DNA of 56,650 nucleotides from Phycisphaerae bacterium (lineage in GTDB: Bacteria; Planctomycetota; Phycisphaerae; Sedimentisphaerales; UBA12454). Location of the stretch: assembly GCA_026386845.1 (NCBI GenBank), contig JAPLMW010000077.1:1-56650 (forward strand). Direction: 5' to 3'. The translations under genes were made by a program, and so were the position numbers. This document shows, one piece after another, positions 16,602 to 25,029 of this stretch (positions are counted from its first letter, which is position 1; each line of letters starts with the position of its first letter). Under the pieces are notes generated by a model, which worked only from the letters and a program-made list of their open reading frames with translations, did not search any database and was not told the origin of the DNA.

Positions 16602-17180
16602 AAGTTTCTAAAAGCCATTCCGAATATGCCGTTTTCAATGCCTAAAACGCTGTTTTTTGAGGTTGTGAAATGGTCTGCAGCAGTAGCTGCTGTTTAGTTC
16701 GTGTTTTGGAATCGGCCTATCTAAAAATGCGAAAAAACAGGGTTAAGCAGTAAGTCAACACGCATAATTACGGATATCGCAAATTAAACAGGAGTTTTTT
16801 CAAACTTTTGGCAAAAATCCTCTATAAATGCCTGCATTTTTCAAAATTTTTGTGTTTTTTCACCATTTACCCGCAGATTGTTGCCCGCTATCAGTATGAC
16901 CATTTGCGATATTAAGGGACCGGCAATTTTACATCATACTTTTTTGCCGACTCATCCGGATTAAACGCGATTATCAGTATCATCCGCAATGATATTACGG
17001 GGATGGAATCCTGGCTGTTTTTCGAATCAAATATTCCCTTAAGTTTTATTTATTCCAATCGAGAATGCAGATTGGAAGGATTTTTTCATTCGATGCGCTT
17101 GTTGCGCATTTAAAGTAGGGAAACGAGGGCTGACAGGGCCCAAAGAAAAGTAAACGTTTATTTTTTAAGGAGTCAAAACC
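16602..17180 (+). promoter_or_regulatory. Gene-free region and long leader before flagellin
   Basis: These 579 bases between fliK and flagellin have no credible ORF. They hold several dyads: CAGCAG-TAG-CTGCTG near 16678-16693, a perfect 8-base stem TTCCAATC/GATTGGAA at 17053-17077 followed shortly by a run of six T (listed separately), and ATGCGC-TTGTT-GCGCAT at 17093-17109. The region ends with a strong AAGGAG ribosome site 8 bases before the flagellin ATG. No sigma-54 match is present, so flagellin is presumably transcribed by another sigma factor; I do not see a convincing sigma-28 site near the gene. Confidence 0.5.
17053..17077 (+). terminator. Hairpin with T tract upstream of flagellin
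   Basis: Perfect 8-base inverted repeat TTCCAATC / GATTGGAA with a 9-base loop, followed three bases later by TTTTTT. It has the shape of a Rho-independent terminator, but the stem is AT-rich. It could instead be an operator or a leader structure controlling flagellin expression. Confidence 0.4.
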
Positions 17181-18458
17181 ATGTTAGCGATTAAAAACAA
17201 CATTATGGCGGGTAATGCTGCCAGACACTTAGGTAAAGCTTATGACCGCTTGGCCCAGAGTGTTGAAAGGCTCGCATCAGGTCTCCGCATAAACAGTGCG
17301 AAAGACGATGCAGCAGGTTTGGCCGTTCGCGAATTAATTCGTGCGGATGTAGCCGTTCTGCAACAGGGAGCTCGTAACGCACAGGATGGCATTAGTATGT
17401 TACAAACAATGGAAGGTGCGATGGGTGTTATCGATGATGGCCTCATCCGAATGAAAGAGCTCGCAGAGCAAGCAGCGACAGGTTCATATTCTGACGCACA
17501 GCGAACTATTATGAACGCTGAATTCGCAGAAATGGCCGCAGAAATCGACCGTGTCGCAGGCGCGACAAAGTTTAATGAAATTGCCATGCTAAACAGCGGT
17601 AGCGGCTCCGTTTCGATTCACGTTGGAACTACCAGCACAATAGATGTTGGCAAGGTCGATATGACAAAGGCAGGTCTTGGCATCAACACCGGTGTCGAGG
17701 TCTATGAAGCCCTCTTTACACCTGAACTGGCCGCCACAAGCACAGGTGCTTTCGTTACTATCACTGGTGAACCTGTATCACTGACAGTCATGTTCGATAA
17801 CAATAGTGCTACTGAAGACGCAATTTCTATTAATTTGACTGTTGGAAGCTACACGATTAGCCAGATTGAAGCTGCCCTCAATGCTGTAAGTGGGGCCCTT
17901 GGCTATGCCCCCGATGGTGACAACAAGAGCTATGACATAGCAACTATTGTAACTAACGATGACGGCACATTCTCACTAAAGGTAGCTTCAAGAGACGAGG
18001 CCGACGGCGTATCAATTAAGGTAGCCAGTTCCACTACTAATGCAACAGGCGACTGGAACCTCGGCGGAACAGGTGACACCGCGACGACTAACGCGGCCGC
18101 AGCAGGTGTTGAAATTAATGTCGATAACTACGCTGCTGAACAGGTAACCGGTGGCGTTAATATCGCAACAGCCGCTGCTGCTGCAACAGCGTTAACTACA
18201 CTTACCGACGCGATCAACCTAAAAGACTCGGCACGTGCGACATTCGGCTACAAGATGAACCGTCTTGAAAGCACGATATCAGTTCTCGATATTCAGGCTG
18301 AGAACCTGATGTCTGCACAAAGCCGTATATCTGATGTCGATGTTGCGACAGAAATGGCCGCATTGACCAGAACACAGGTGCTGTCACAGGCAGGTATCGC
18401 TATGTTGGTTCAGGCCAATACGATGCCTCAGATGGCTCTTACACTTCTCCGCGGCTAA
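17181..18458 (+). CDS. fliC: Flagellin
   Basis: This is the major filament subunit, exported through the flagellar channel with FliS as chaperone. The 425-residue protein has the conserved N-terminal D0/D1 helices (LAIKNNIMAGNAARHLGKAY; LASGLRINSAKDDAAGLAV), a Thr/Ser/Ala-rich variable centre (about 175-345) exposed on the filament surface, and the C-terminal D1/D0 helices (AQSRISDVDVATEMAALTR; VLSQAGIAMLVQANTMPQMA). AAGGAG lies 8 bases before the ATG. The Ser/Thr-rich centre offers many candidate O-glycosylation sites, relevant to the GT41-domain gene downstream. Only one flagellin is in the window. A stable hairpin separates it from fliS. Confidence 0.97.
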   Translation: MLAIKNNIMAGNAARHLGKAYDRLAQSVERLASGLRINSAKDDAAGLAVRELIRADVAVLQQGARNAQDGISMLQTMEGAMGVIDDGLIRMKELAEQAATGSYSDAQRTIMNAEFAEMAAEIDRVAGATKFNEIAMLNSGSGSVSIHVGTTSTIDVGKVDMTKAGLGINTGVEVYEALFTPELAATSTGAFVTITGEPVSLTVMFDNNSATEDAISINLTVGSYTISQIEAALNAVSGALGYAPDGDNKSYDIATIVTNDDGTFSLKVASRDEADGVSIKVASSTTNATGDWNLGGTGDTATTNAAAAGVEINVDNYAAEQVTGGVNIATAAAAATALTTLTDAINLKDSARATFGYKMNRLESTISVLDIQAENLMSAQSRISDVDVATEMAALTRTQVLSQAGIAMLVQANTMPQMALTLLRG

Positions 18459-18487
18459 GCATCAATTGATAATTGAAGAATTTTATC

Positions 18488-18516
18488 GGGGGGATGGCAA
18501 TAAAAGCCGTCCCCCC
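18488..18516 (+). terminator. Strong GC hairpin between fliC and fliS
   Basis: An 11-base stem (GGGGGGATGGC pairing with GCCGTCCCCCC, one G-U pair) with a 7-base AATAAAA loop lies 29 bases after the flagellin stop. No T run follows on the plus strand, so it is probably a stabilising 3' end or partial terminator that keeps flagellin mRNA far above fliS mRNA, rather than a full stop. Confidence 0.65.
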
Positions 18517-18568
18517 ATAATTAAAAATGCAATAATGTATCCCAATCAGCAAAACGGAGTGCTATATC

Positions 18569-18928
18569 ATGAAGGGCATCGAAACATATCAGGAAAACAC
18601 AATTACCACACAAAATCAGGGCCGTCTCGTCGTTATGCTTTACGAGGGCGCGATAAAATTCTTAAAACTGGCAATCCCTGAAATGAAAACGGGCAACATC
18701 GAAGCAAAGAGTAAATACCTGAACAAAGCCGAGGACATAATAAACGAGCTAAATACTGTTTTGGATATGGAAGCCGGCAGCGAAATCGCGACGAATCTCA
18801 GAGCATTATATATGTTTATGCTTCGCAATCTGCATGAAGCCAATGCAAAACAAGACTCCGGCAAAATTGAGGAAGTAATCAAGCTGTTGGAAGAACTGAA
18901 CCAGAGCTGGAGAGCAATTTCCAGCTAA
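18569..18928 (+). CDS. fliS: Flagellin export chaperone FliS
   Basis: FliS binds the flagellin C-terminus in the cytosol, prevents premature polymerisation and hands it to the export gate. The 119-residue four-helix protein carries the family features: an N-terminal YQENTITTQNQGRLVVMLYE region, then a helix with GAIKFLKLA, and a length typical of FliS. It lies 110 bases after flagellin, the standard arrangement, and is probably co-transcribed past the hairpin. Confidence 0.95.
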   Translation: MKGIETYQENTITTQNQGRLVVMLYEGAIKFLKLAIPEMKTGNIEAKSKYLNKAEDIINELNTVLDMEAGSEIATNLRALYMFMLRNLHEANAKQDSGKIEEVIKLLEELNQSWRAISS

Positions 18929-19039
18929 AACTGACTGCTCTGAAAACCAGTAAGACTGTATAATATCCTGACACTTCTGCCTTGTCCGCAATAAGGCAAT
19001 ATCCGCATTATCAAACAAAACCAGCCCATTGGGGGCATT

Positions 19040-19055
19040 TGGCACAGATATTGCT
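19040..19055 (+). promoter_or_regulatory. Sigma-54 promoter of the TPR-GT41-kinase-methyltransferase gene
   Basis: Plus strand reads TGGCAC AGATA TTGCT, an exact sigma-54 -24/-12 consensus. Predicted start is near 19066, giving a 90-base leader to ATG 19156. It has the same form as the flgB and fliK promoters and so places the downstream modification gene in the flagellar regulon. Confidence 0.8.
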
Positions 19056-19155
19056 CTCCCTTTTAATGTCGTGTCCCTTAAAAAGTGCGTTTATGTGAAC
19101 GGATATATATTTTTTAACCGTTTTGACTGATTTTTACGTTTATTTAAAGGGCGGT

Positions 19156-22100
19156 ATGGCCAAAAAAAGAAAAAAAAATAAATCCCGTAGAACTCAAAAG
19201 GTTAATTTTTCCGTAAAAAATTCTAACCAGCAAAAGTCCCTTTCATACAATGACTGGAAACCGAATACGCCGATATGGCTTAAGGAGATTCAAACATCTA
19301 TAGATCAAGGAGATATACAAGTAGCTAAAAAATTACTCGCCGAAGAAGAACTCCAAAAAAAACTGGCCGGCCTTAGTAACATATACGACATATATTTTAG
19401 CAAATATGAAATCGCTCTTCAGCTTGTTCGAACTTTTCAGGGGCAAAGAGCCTTACAGTATTGCTTCGATGCCCTTAAGCTCGGGGAATCTGTCGATATT
19501 TATAATGGCATTGGCCTGATTTATGACAGATTAGGTAAATGCTCATTGGCGATTGAAAATCTATATAAGGCTAAGCGGTTAGAACCGAATAATATCGCGA
19601 TATGGAACAATCTTGGCTGCTGCTTTATGAAGGTCGGCAGAGCGCAGGAAGCTATAGATTTATTTAGAAAAGCCATAGCTATCAACCCTAAATATCAGGA
19701 TGCTTATTCAAATTTGCTCTTGAATCTTAATTACCTTCCCGAAGTTGAAGTTGCTGAGATTTTTGAAGAATCAAAAAAAATGGCGCAAATCCAGATGCCG
19801 CCGGCGCTGACCTGTAAAAAATATAACAACTTTCCCGACCCCGATAAAAAACTTCGGATAGGTTATATTTCTCCTGACTTCAAGGTTCATTCGGTGATGT
19901 ATTTCTTCGAATCACTTTTAATGGGACACGACAGAAATAACTTTGAAATTTACGGTTACGGTGACGTTACAAATCCTGATGAGCATACAGGAAAGCTGAT
20001 TGAGAAATTTGATTTTTATCGTAATATCACGAGCGTTGATAACATAGATGCTGTGAAACTTATTAAATCTGATTCAATAGATATCCTCGTCGATTTGTCC
20101 GGCCACACCGGTAGAAATCGACTTGGTGTTCTTGCTTATAAGCCCGCACCCATACAGGTTACTTATCTGGGATATCCAAATACTACGGGAATATCCCAGG
20201 TGGATTACAGGTTCACCGATGCCGTCGCAGATACGCCCGACCAGCAGCAATATTATACGGAAAAACTTGTCTTTCTGCCTAACGGCTTCCTTTGTTATAA
20301 TCCCGGTGATATACAGCCGCCGATTAAAAATTTATCTTCATTAAAAAGGGGATACACTTTATTTGGCTGCTTCAACACTCCCAAAAAGATAAACCATATT
20401 ATAGTAAAGATATGGATTGACGTGCTAAAAAACGTACCAAACTCAAAACTCCTTTTGAAGTTCAAAGACGGAGACGACGAACAGATTAAGGAATATCTCT
20501 GGAATCTATTTGCTGAACATGGCCTCAAAGACCCCAAAAAGGATGTAATGATTTTTGGGGCTATACCTTATGAAGCACACCTCGACACTTATAATTCAAT
20601 TGATATTGCTCTCGACACATATCCCTACAATGGCACTACCACTACCTGCCAGGCGCTTTTCATGGGGGTGCCTGTCATCACTCTTACCGGCAAAAACCAT
20701 GCTTCACGGGTCGGGCTTGATATACTCAGCAGACTTGATATGCAGTTCTTCTCCGCTCAATCTCCTGAAGAATATGTCAAAAAGGCCGTTGCTCTTGCCT
20801 CAAAGCCGGAGGCTCTTGCGAAAATTCGAACTTTTATGCGTCAAAGACTTGCTGCAAGCCCCCTGTGCAATTACAAACTCATTACTAATGATATCGAAAA
20901 TGCATATCGGAAAATGTGGCATCAATGGTGCCAATCCCAAAAAGACTTCCGCCCGACTGATTATGCCACATGTGACAAAACAGCCGAGATTGCTGCAGAC
21001 GGCCTTAATTTCACAAATATTAAAACAACAAAAGTGGGAGATATTTCAGTAGGATTCAACGACAAGTATGTCATAAAAATTGAACACGGAAAACACCCCT
21101 GGAAATTAAGAACATTTTCAGAAGAAATTGAAATAATAAAACTTTTGAACTCCAGAGGATGCGTTTCCTGCCCCAGATTGATGTCCGAAGGAAAGTTGAA
21201 AAACGGCGAGCGATACTTTATACAGGAAAGATTTAACAACCGGAGAGCATTCAATACCGCTGATATAATGTTTTCGATACTTGAGCAGAAAAGTTTTGGT
21301 GTTTGCCAGGGTGACTTCAAGAGAGATAACTTTATATTAGATAACGATTCCATCTGTCACATCATCGACTATGACCAGGCAATATACGATGAGCGATTCA
21401 TTGATATGGGTAACCTCCAATATTTAGAGTGGTTTAATCAATTCTTCGTAAACAGATGGAAAAAATTAGGCCTGAACCTCGGCAACATTTACAACTTTGG
21501 CGGATTTCAAAAAGAAGAGGTTCTCAGCATGTTCAAAAATAACTCATTTAATTTGGCCGAAACCTCAATATTTAAAGAACAAATAACCACCAACACAAAA
21601 AGTGGTATTTATCATAGCCTCAATACCTCCCAAATTTATATAAACGGTGCACGCGATTTAAGCTCAAGGCTGGACGCTTTGAGCAATATTAAATTCGAAA
21701 AGGACGAAAAAGTTCTGGATGTCGGCTGTAATATGGGGCTGCTTGGTCATTACTTACACGATAGAGGATGCAAAGTAACAGGTGTTGATATGGATAAGAA
21801 AATAGTAACTGGCGCCAAAATGGTTGCCAATATTCTCAATAAGGACATCCAATTCAAACATTTAGACCTGGACACCGCAAGAATCGAAGAAGAGTACGAT
21901 ACCATCTGTCTTTTTTCTGTAATTCATCATGTGGCAAATTTTCAGCAGGCAACAGAAAATATAGCGCAAAAATGTAACAGAGTCATATTGGAATGTTCGC
22001 TGCAGGAACATGGGGCAAAACCTGTCCAGGGTAGATGGATGCAGTCAAGCGGATGGGAGTTTAATTGCAGCAGTGAACTAATTAATTATCTTGAAACAGC

Positions 22101-22209
22101 CTTCAAGGGATTTAAATTTCAAAAGTATCACGGCAACGTAGATAGACAGAGAGCAATAATGACTTTCGTCAAGGAACCGCAGATGGCCGCCAGTAAAATA
22201 TGCAATTAA
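19156..22209 (+). CDS. Multidomain protein: TPR + GT41 O-glycosyltransferase + kinase-like + SAM methyltransferase
   Basis: A 1017-residue four-part protein starting at ATG 19156, with AAAGG five bases upstream (the frame is open to 19123). Residues about 90-190: TPR repeats (YNGIGLIYDRLGKCSLAIEN; WNNLGCCFMKVGRAQEAI). About 230-590: a GT41/SPINDLY domain like eukaryotic O-GlcNAc transferase, with RIGYISPDFKVHS (His245), DLSGHTGRNR (His317), APIQVTYLGYPNTTG, NGTTTTCQALFMGVPV and ASRVG. About 630-770: a phosphotransferase-like fold with VIKIE (Lys641), QGDFKRDNFIL (Asp720, Asn725; Gln in place of the usual His) and HIIDYD (Asp738). About 840-1005: a class I methyltransferase with VLDVGCNMG and FSVIHHV. 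It follows fliC-fliS and has its own sigma-54 promoter. The GT41 role (sugar onto Ser/Thr of flagellin) is inferred from context; the target of the other two domains is unknown, possibly the added sugar. Confidence 0.85.
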   Translation: MAKKRKKNKSRRTQKVNFSVKNSNQQKSLSYNDWKPNTPIWLKEIQTSIDQGDIQVAKKLLAEEELQKKLAGLSNIYDIYFSKYEIALQLVRTFQGQRALQYCFDALKLGESVDIYNGIGLIYDRLGKCSLAIENLYKAKRLEPNNIAIWNNLGCCFMKVGRAQEAIDLFRKAIAINPKYQDAYSNLLLNLNYLPEVEVAEIFEESKKMAQIQMPPALTCKKYNNFPDPDKKLRIGYISPDFKVHSVMYFFESLLMGHDRNNFEIYGYGDVTNPDEHTGKLIEKFDFYRNITSVDNIDAVKLIKSDSIDILVDLSGHTGRNRLGVLAYKPAPIQVTYLGYPNTTGISQVDYRFTDAVADTPDQQQYYTEKLVFLPNGFLCYNPGDIQPPIKNLSSLKRGYTLFGCFNTPKKINHIIVKIWIDVLKNVPNSKLLLKFKDGDDEQIKEYLWNLFAEHGLKDPKKDVMIFGAIPYEAHLDTYNSIDIALDTYPYNGTTTTCQALFMGVPVITLTGKNHASRVGLDILSRLDMQFFSAQSPEEYVKKAVALASKPEALAKIRTFMRQRLAASPLCNYKLITNDIENAYRKMWHQWCQSQKDFRPTDYATCDKTAEIAADGLNFTNIKTTKVGDISVGFNDKYVIKIEHGKHPWKLRTFSEEIEIIKLLNSRGCVSCPRLMSEGKLKNGERYFIQERFNNRRAFNTADIMFSILEQKSFGVCQGDFKRDNFILDNDSICHIIDYDQAIYDERFIDMGNLQYLEWFNQFFVNRWKKLGLNLGNIYNFGGFQKEEVLSMFKNNSFNLAETSIFKEQITTNTKSGIYHSLNTSQIYINGARDLSSRLDALSNIKFEKDEKVLDVGCNMGLLGHYLHDRGCKVTGVDMDKKIVTGAKMVANILNKDIQFKHLDLDTARIEEEYDTICLFSVIHHVANFQQATENIAQKCNRVILECSLQEHGAKPVQGRWMQSSGWEFNCSSELINYLETAFKGFKFQKYHGNVDRQRAIMTFVKEPQMAASKICN

Positions 22210-22654
22210 AACAATAAAGAACTTGCGGTCCCGTTTCAACACTTCCTCAATGTTTTCAATAGCGTGGTCGTTTAGAAGACAAACTGCTTCGCCAATTTAA
22301 CCTGTATCGACTGCATTTTTTGCCTTGGCGAGAAATTCCGGCGTTGAATTTGTATAGATATTGGGCACAAATGGTTAACTGCTCAGCTTATGTGGTTTCA
22401 GCCCGCCTCTTCTTAAGGATAAAGTTTAAAAATCAGGCACTTTCTGAATAACAGCGGGTTATAGCCCCTGTTTTGGATAATCAAACGGCCAATGTGAACA
22501 TACCGTGCTGCTTTACGCAGAATTGCCTTAAAAACAAACTATGAATTATGGGGGCTAAAATGACTACCGAATTTTCTGGAAATCCGGCGAGAAATATCTA
22601 TACTTAGCCTTTTTTAATAGACCAAAGTATCGCAAATTAGGACACAGGCTAAAA
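22210..22654. other. Gene-free stretch before the V-ATPase operon
   Basis: These 445 bases have no intact ORF of note. On the minus strand, from about 22368 down to 22201, one frame reads like protein (PNIYTNSTPEFLAKAKNAV, one stop codon, then IGEAVCLLNDHAIENIEEV). This may be a decayed gene tail, or chance. No clear promoter or terminator could be assigned. Confidence 0.35.
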
Positions 22655-22966
22655 ATGGAGCTGATAAAACAGATTAAAGAAGCCGAAAACAAGGCAAAAA
22701 AGCTGGTAGAAGATGCGCAAAAATACGCCTCCGAGGCAGTTGAAAATGCTAAGCAGGAGGGAAAGCGGCAGCTCGAACAGGCTGCCCGGCAGCGGAAAGA
22801 GGCTATTACTGGGGCGGAATCTGCGAGCGAAAAAACCGGTCTTGCTGAGGCCGAGCAATTAAGAAAAAAATCAGCCCAGATAAAACAGCAGCTTGAGCAA
22901 AAGGTTACGGCAAGAACGGATACAGCGGTAAAAACGATAATTGATTTTATAAAAAACCAGGGTTGA
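22655..22966 (+). CDS. ntpF: V/A-type ATPase peripheral stalk subunit G/H-like
   Basis: This 103-residue, charged, all-helical protein (IKEAENKAKKLVEDAQKYAS, then a Glu/Lys/Gln-rich coil) has the form of the small peripheral-stalk subunit that pairs with subunit E in V/A-ATPases. It heads a nine-gene operon with the order of the E. hirae ntp operon, where the equivalent gene is ntpF. The next gene starts 20 bases later. Coiled-coil proteins of this size carry little signature, so position supports the call. Confidence 0.85.
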   Translation: MELIKQIKEAENKAKKLVEDAQKYASEAVENAKQEGKRQLEQAARQRKEAITGAESASEKTGLAEAEQLRKKSAQIKQQLEQKVTARTDTAVKTIIDFIKNQG

Positions 22967-22986
22967 TAAATATTTTCATATAACCG

Positions 22987-24987
22987 ATGGCTATAGCACA
23001 AATGAAAAAAGTTATAATCGCCAGCTTCAGAGATGAAGCGGGCGAACTCCTCGAAGCGATTCAGCAGGCCGGCATAATGCAGGTGCTCGACGCCCAGCGT
23101 GCCGTCATCAGTAAAGACCGGCCCGAATTGCAAGGCTCCGCAGAGCGGCCGCCCTCGGCTTCGCCGCGAGGCGAGCGACAAATTGAGGAAAGACTGGAAA
23201 AACTGGAACAGACTATCGACTTTTTGAATATATACGCCGAGAAAAAAACCGGCCTGGCTGCGGCACTTGCGCCGAAAGCTGTTATCGACCAGAACCATTT
23301 TGCAAAAATCGTAAGCAGCGCAAACGCGATGGACAGGCTCGAATCCTGCCAGCAATCGCAGAAAAAGATACATAACCTTACGACAGAGATTGAAAATCTC
23401 TCGGCACAAATACAGCATCTTGGGCCGTGGGAAAACCTCACAACTCCACTGGAAGAAATGGAGCAATTGCAGAAAACCACTGTCTTAGCGGGCTTTTTGT
23501 CTGCGAAAAGCATTATTGAGGCAGAAAAAAATCTCGCTGAACTGGCCATTGTTGAAAGTATAGGAAGACATAACAATTCTGCGGCCTGTATAGTTGCATG
23601 CTTTAGAGAAAACGCACAGGAAGTACACAAGATTCTGCGAGAACTTGAATTTGAAGCGGTTGGTTTTACCGGGCTAAAGGGCATAGCCGCCGAACTTATA
23701 AGAGAATATCAGGAAAAACTGGCTTCTGCACGGGACAAACTGGCCAAGGCCGAAAAAGAGGCAAAGATATTAAGCGAAGGAATAATTGATTTGCAGATAC
23801 TGGCGGATTACTATCGAAATCTGCTCAGCCGCAATAAAACGCAACTGACCTCACCACAGACCGAACAGGCAATTATTCTTGAAGGGTGGGTCAAAAGCGA
23901 GGATTTTGAAAGATTAAAACAAATCGTTAAGAGGTTTTCCGCTTCAAATATAAGCGAAATGCAGATTGGAAAAGATGAGGATATACCGGTTGAAATTGTT
24001 AATAAGCCGTTGTTCAGGCCGTTTGAGGTGGTTATGCGGCTTTACGGCATGCCGCAGCATATCGAATTTGATCCGACTGTACTCTTGACTCCGTTCTTTG
24101 TCGTGTTCTTTGGCTTATGTGTAGGCGACGTCGGCTACGGACTGATAATAATCGCAGCAATGGCTTACTTTATCGTGAAAATGCAGGGCGACAAAAAACT
24201 GCTGTGGCTCCTGCTTATCTGTTCAATATTTGCTGTCGGGGCAGGTGTAATGACAGGCAGTTATTTCGGCGATGCGCCGCAACAGCTATCTGAAAAATTC
24301 GGCTGGACTTTTCTGGTCAAAATCCAGAAGAAACTGATGTGGTTCGACCCACTGGCACAGCCGATGATATTTTTCAAGCTGTCCCTGGGGCTGGGATATT
24401 TTCAGATAATGACCGGCATAGTTGCTGCGTTGATACATAATATCAGAAGAAGAGATTTTATTTCTGCGCTGTGCGACCGGATAACGTGGCTGGTGATGCT
24501 TAACTGCCTTGTTCTTTACTTTCTCGGAGGCAGAATCGGCTTAAGCGACAAAACCTGTTCGCTTCTCGGCAAAGTCGCGATTGCCCCTGCCATTATTATC
24601 GTCCTCTTCAGTCAACGACAGGGCAATTGGGCGGGCAGAATCGGCATGGGAATATATAATTTATTCAGTACGGTATTCTATGTGGGTGATGTGCTGAGCT
24701 ATCTGCGGCTTATGGCGCTCGGAATGGTCGGAAGCGGAATGGCAATGGCAATAAACATTATGGCCAAACTCGCCGGCGAAATCCCTTATGTGGGCGTCAT
24801 CATTGCGATTGTAATACTGATTGGGGGCCATCTTTTTAATGCGCTGATGTCCACGATTGGTGCGTTTGTTCATACAATCCGGCTTCAGTTTGTAGAGTTC
24901 TTCCAGAAATTCCTTGTCGGCGGCGGACGATTGTTCGAGCCGCTGAATAAGGAATATAAATACGTTTATATAAATGTAAAAAAGTAA
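22987..24987 (+). CDS. ntpI: V/A-type ATPase membrane subunit I
   Basis: Subunit I is the stator membrane subunit that forms the ion half-channels against the K ring. The 666-residue protein has a long cytosolic N-terminal half with coiled coils (about 1-340) and seven or so membrane helices after about 350. Family blocks include PFFVVFFGLCVGDVGYGLII, GVMTGSYFGD, GYFQIMTGI, YVGDVLSYLRLMALGM (with the essential arginine) and HLFNALMSTIGAFVHTIRL. Near residues 50-63 a GC-rich stretch encodes GSAERPPSASPRGER, which looks inserted (see findings). It is second in the operon, 42 bases before ntpK. Confidence 0.95.
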   Translation: MAIAQMKKVIIASFRDEAGELLEAIQQAGIMQVLDAQRAVISKDRPELQGSAERPPSASPRGERQIEERLEKLEQTIDFLNIYAEKKTGLAAALAPKAVIDQNHFAKIVSSANAMDRLESCQQSQKKIHNLTTEIENLSAQIQHLGPWENLTTPLEEMEQLQKTTVLAGFLSAKSIIEAEKNLAELAIVESIGRHNNSAACIVACFRENAQEVHKILRELEFEAVGFTGLKGIAAELIREYQEKLASARDKLAKAEKEAKILSEGIIDLQILADYYRNLLSRNKTQLTSPQTEQAIILEGWVKSEDFERLKQIVKRFSASNISEMQIGKDEDIPVEIVNKPLFRPFEVVMRLYGMPQHIEFDPTVLLTPFFVVFFGLCVGDVGYGLIIIAAMAYFIVKMQGDKKLLWLLLICSIFAVGAGVMTGSYFGDAPQQLSEKFGWTFLVKIQKKLMWFDPLAQPMIFFKLSLGLGYFQIMTGIVAALIHNIRRRDFISALCDRITWLVMLNCLVLYFLGGRIGLSDKTCSLLGKVAIAPAIIIVLFSQRQGNWAGRIGMGIYNLFSTVFYVGDVLSYLRLMALGMVGSGMAMAINIMAKLAGEIPYVGVIIAIVILIGGHLFNALMSTIGAFVHTIRLQFVEFFQKFLVGGGRLFEPLNKEYKYVYINVKK

Positions 24988-25029
24988 AAGGAAAAATAAA
25001 ACTAACGTATCATAGAAAGGATTTAACTT

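Noticed and set aside
16609-16635. TAAA, 15 bases, GCCGTTTT after fliK: possible sigma-28 promoter for flagellin
   Set aside because: The -35 core and spacing fit, but the -10 box matches only five of eight bases and it lies about 545 bases before the flagellin ATG. Too weak to list as a feature.
20920-20936. Minus-strand TGGCAC-CATTG-ATGC inside the GT41 fusion gene
   Set aside because: GG and GC spacing fits, but it is antisense within a coding region, has a mismatch in the -12 box, and no minus-strand gene follows.
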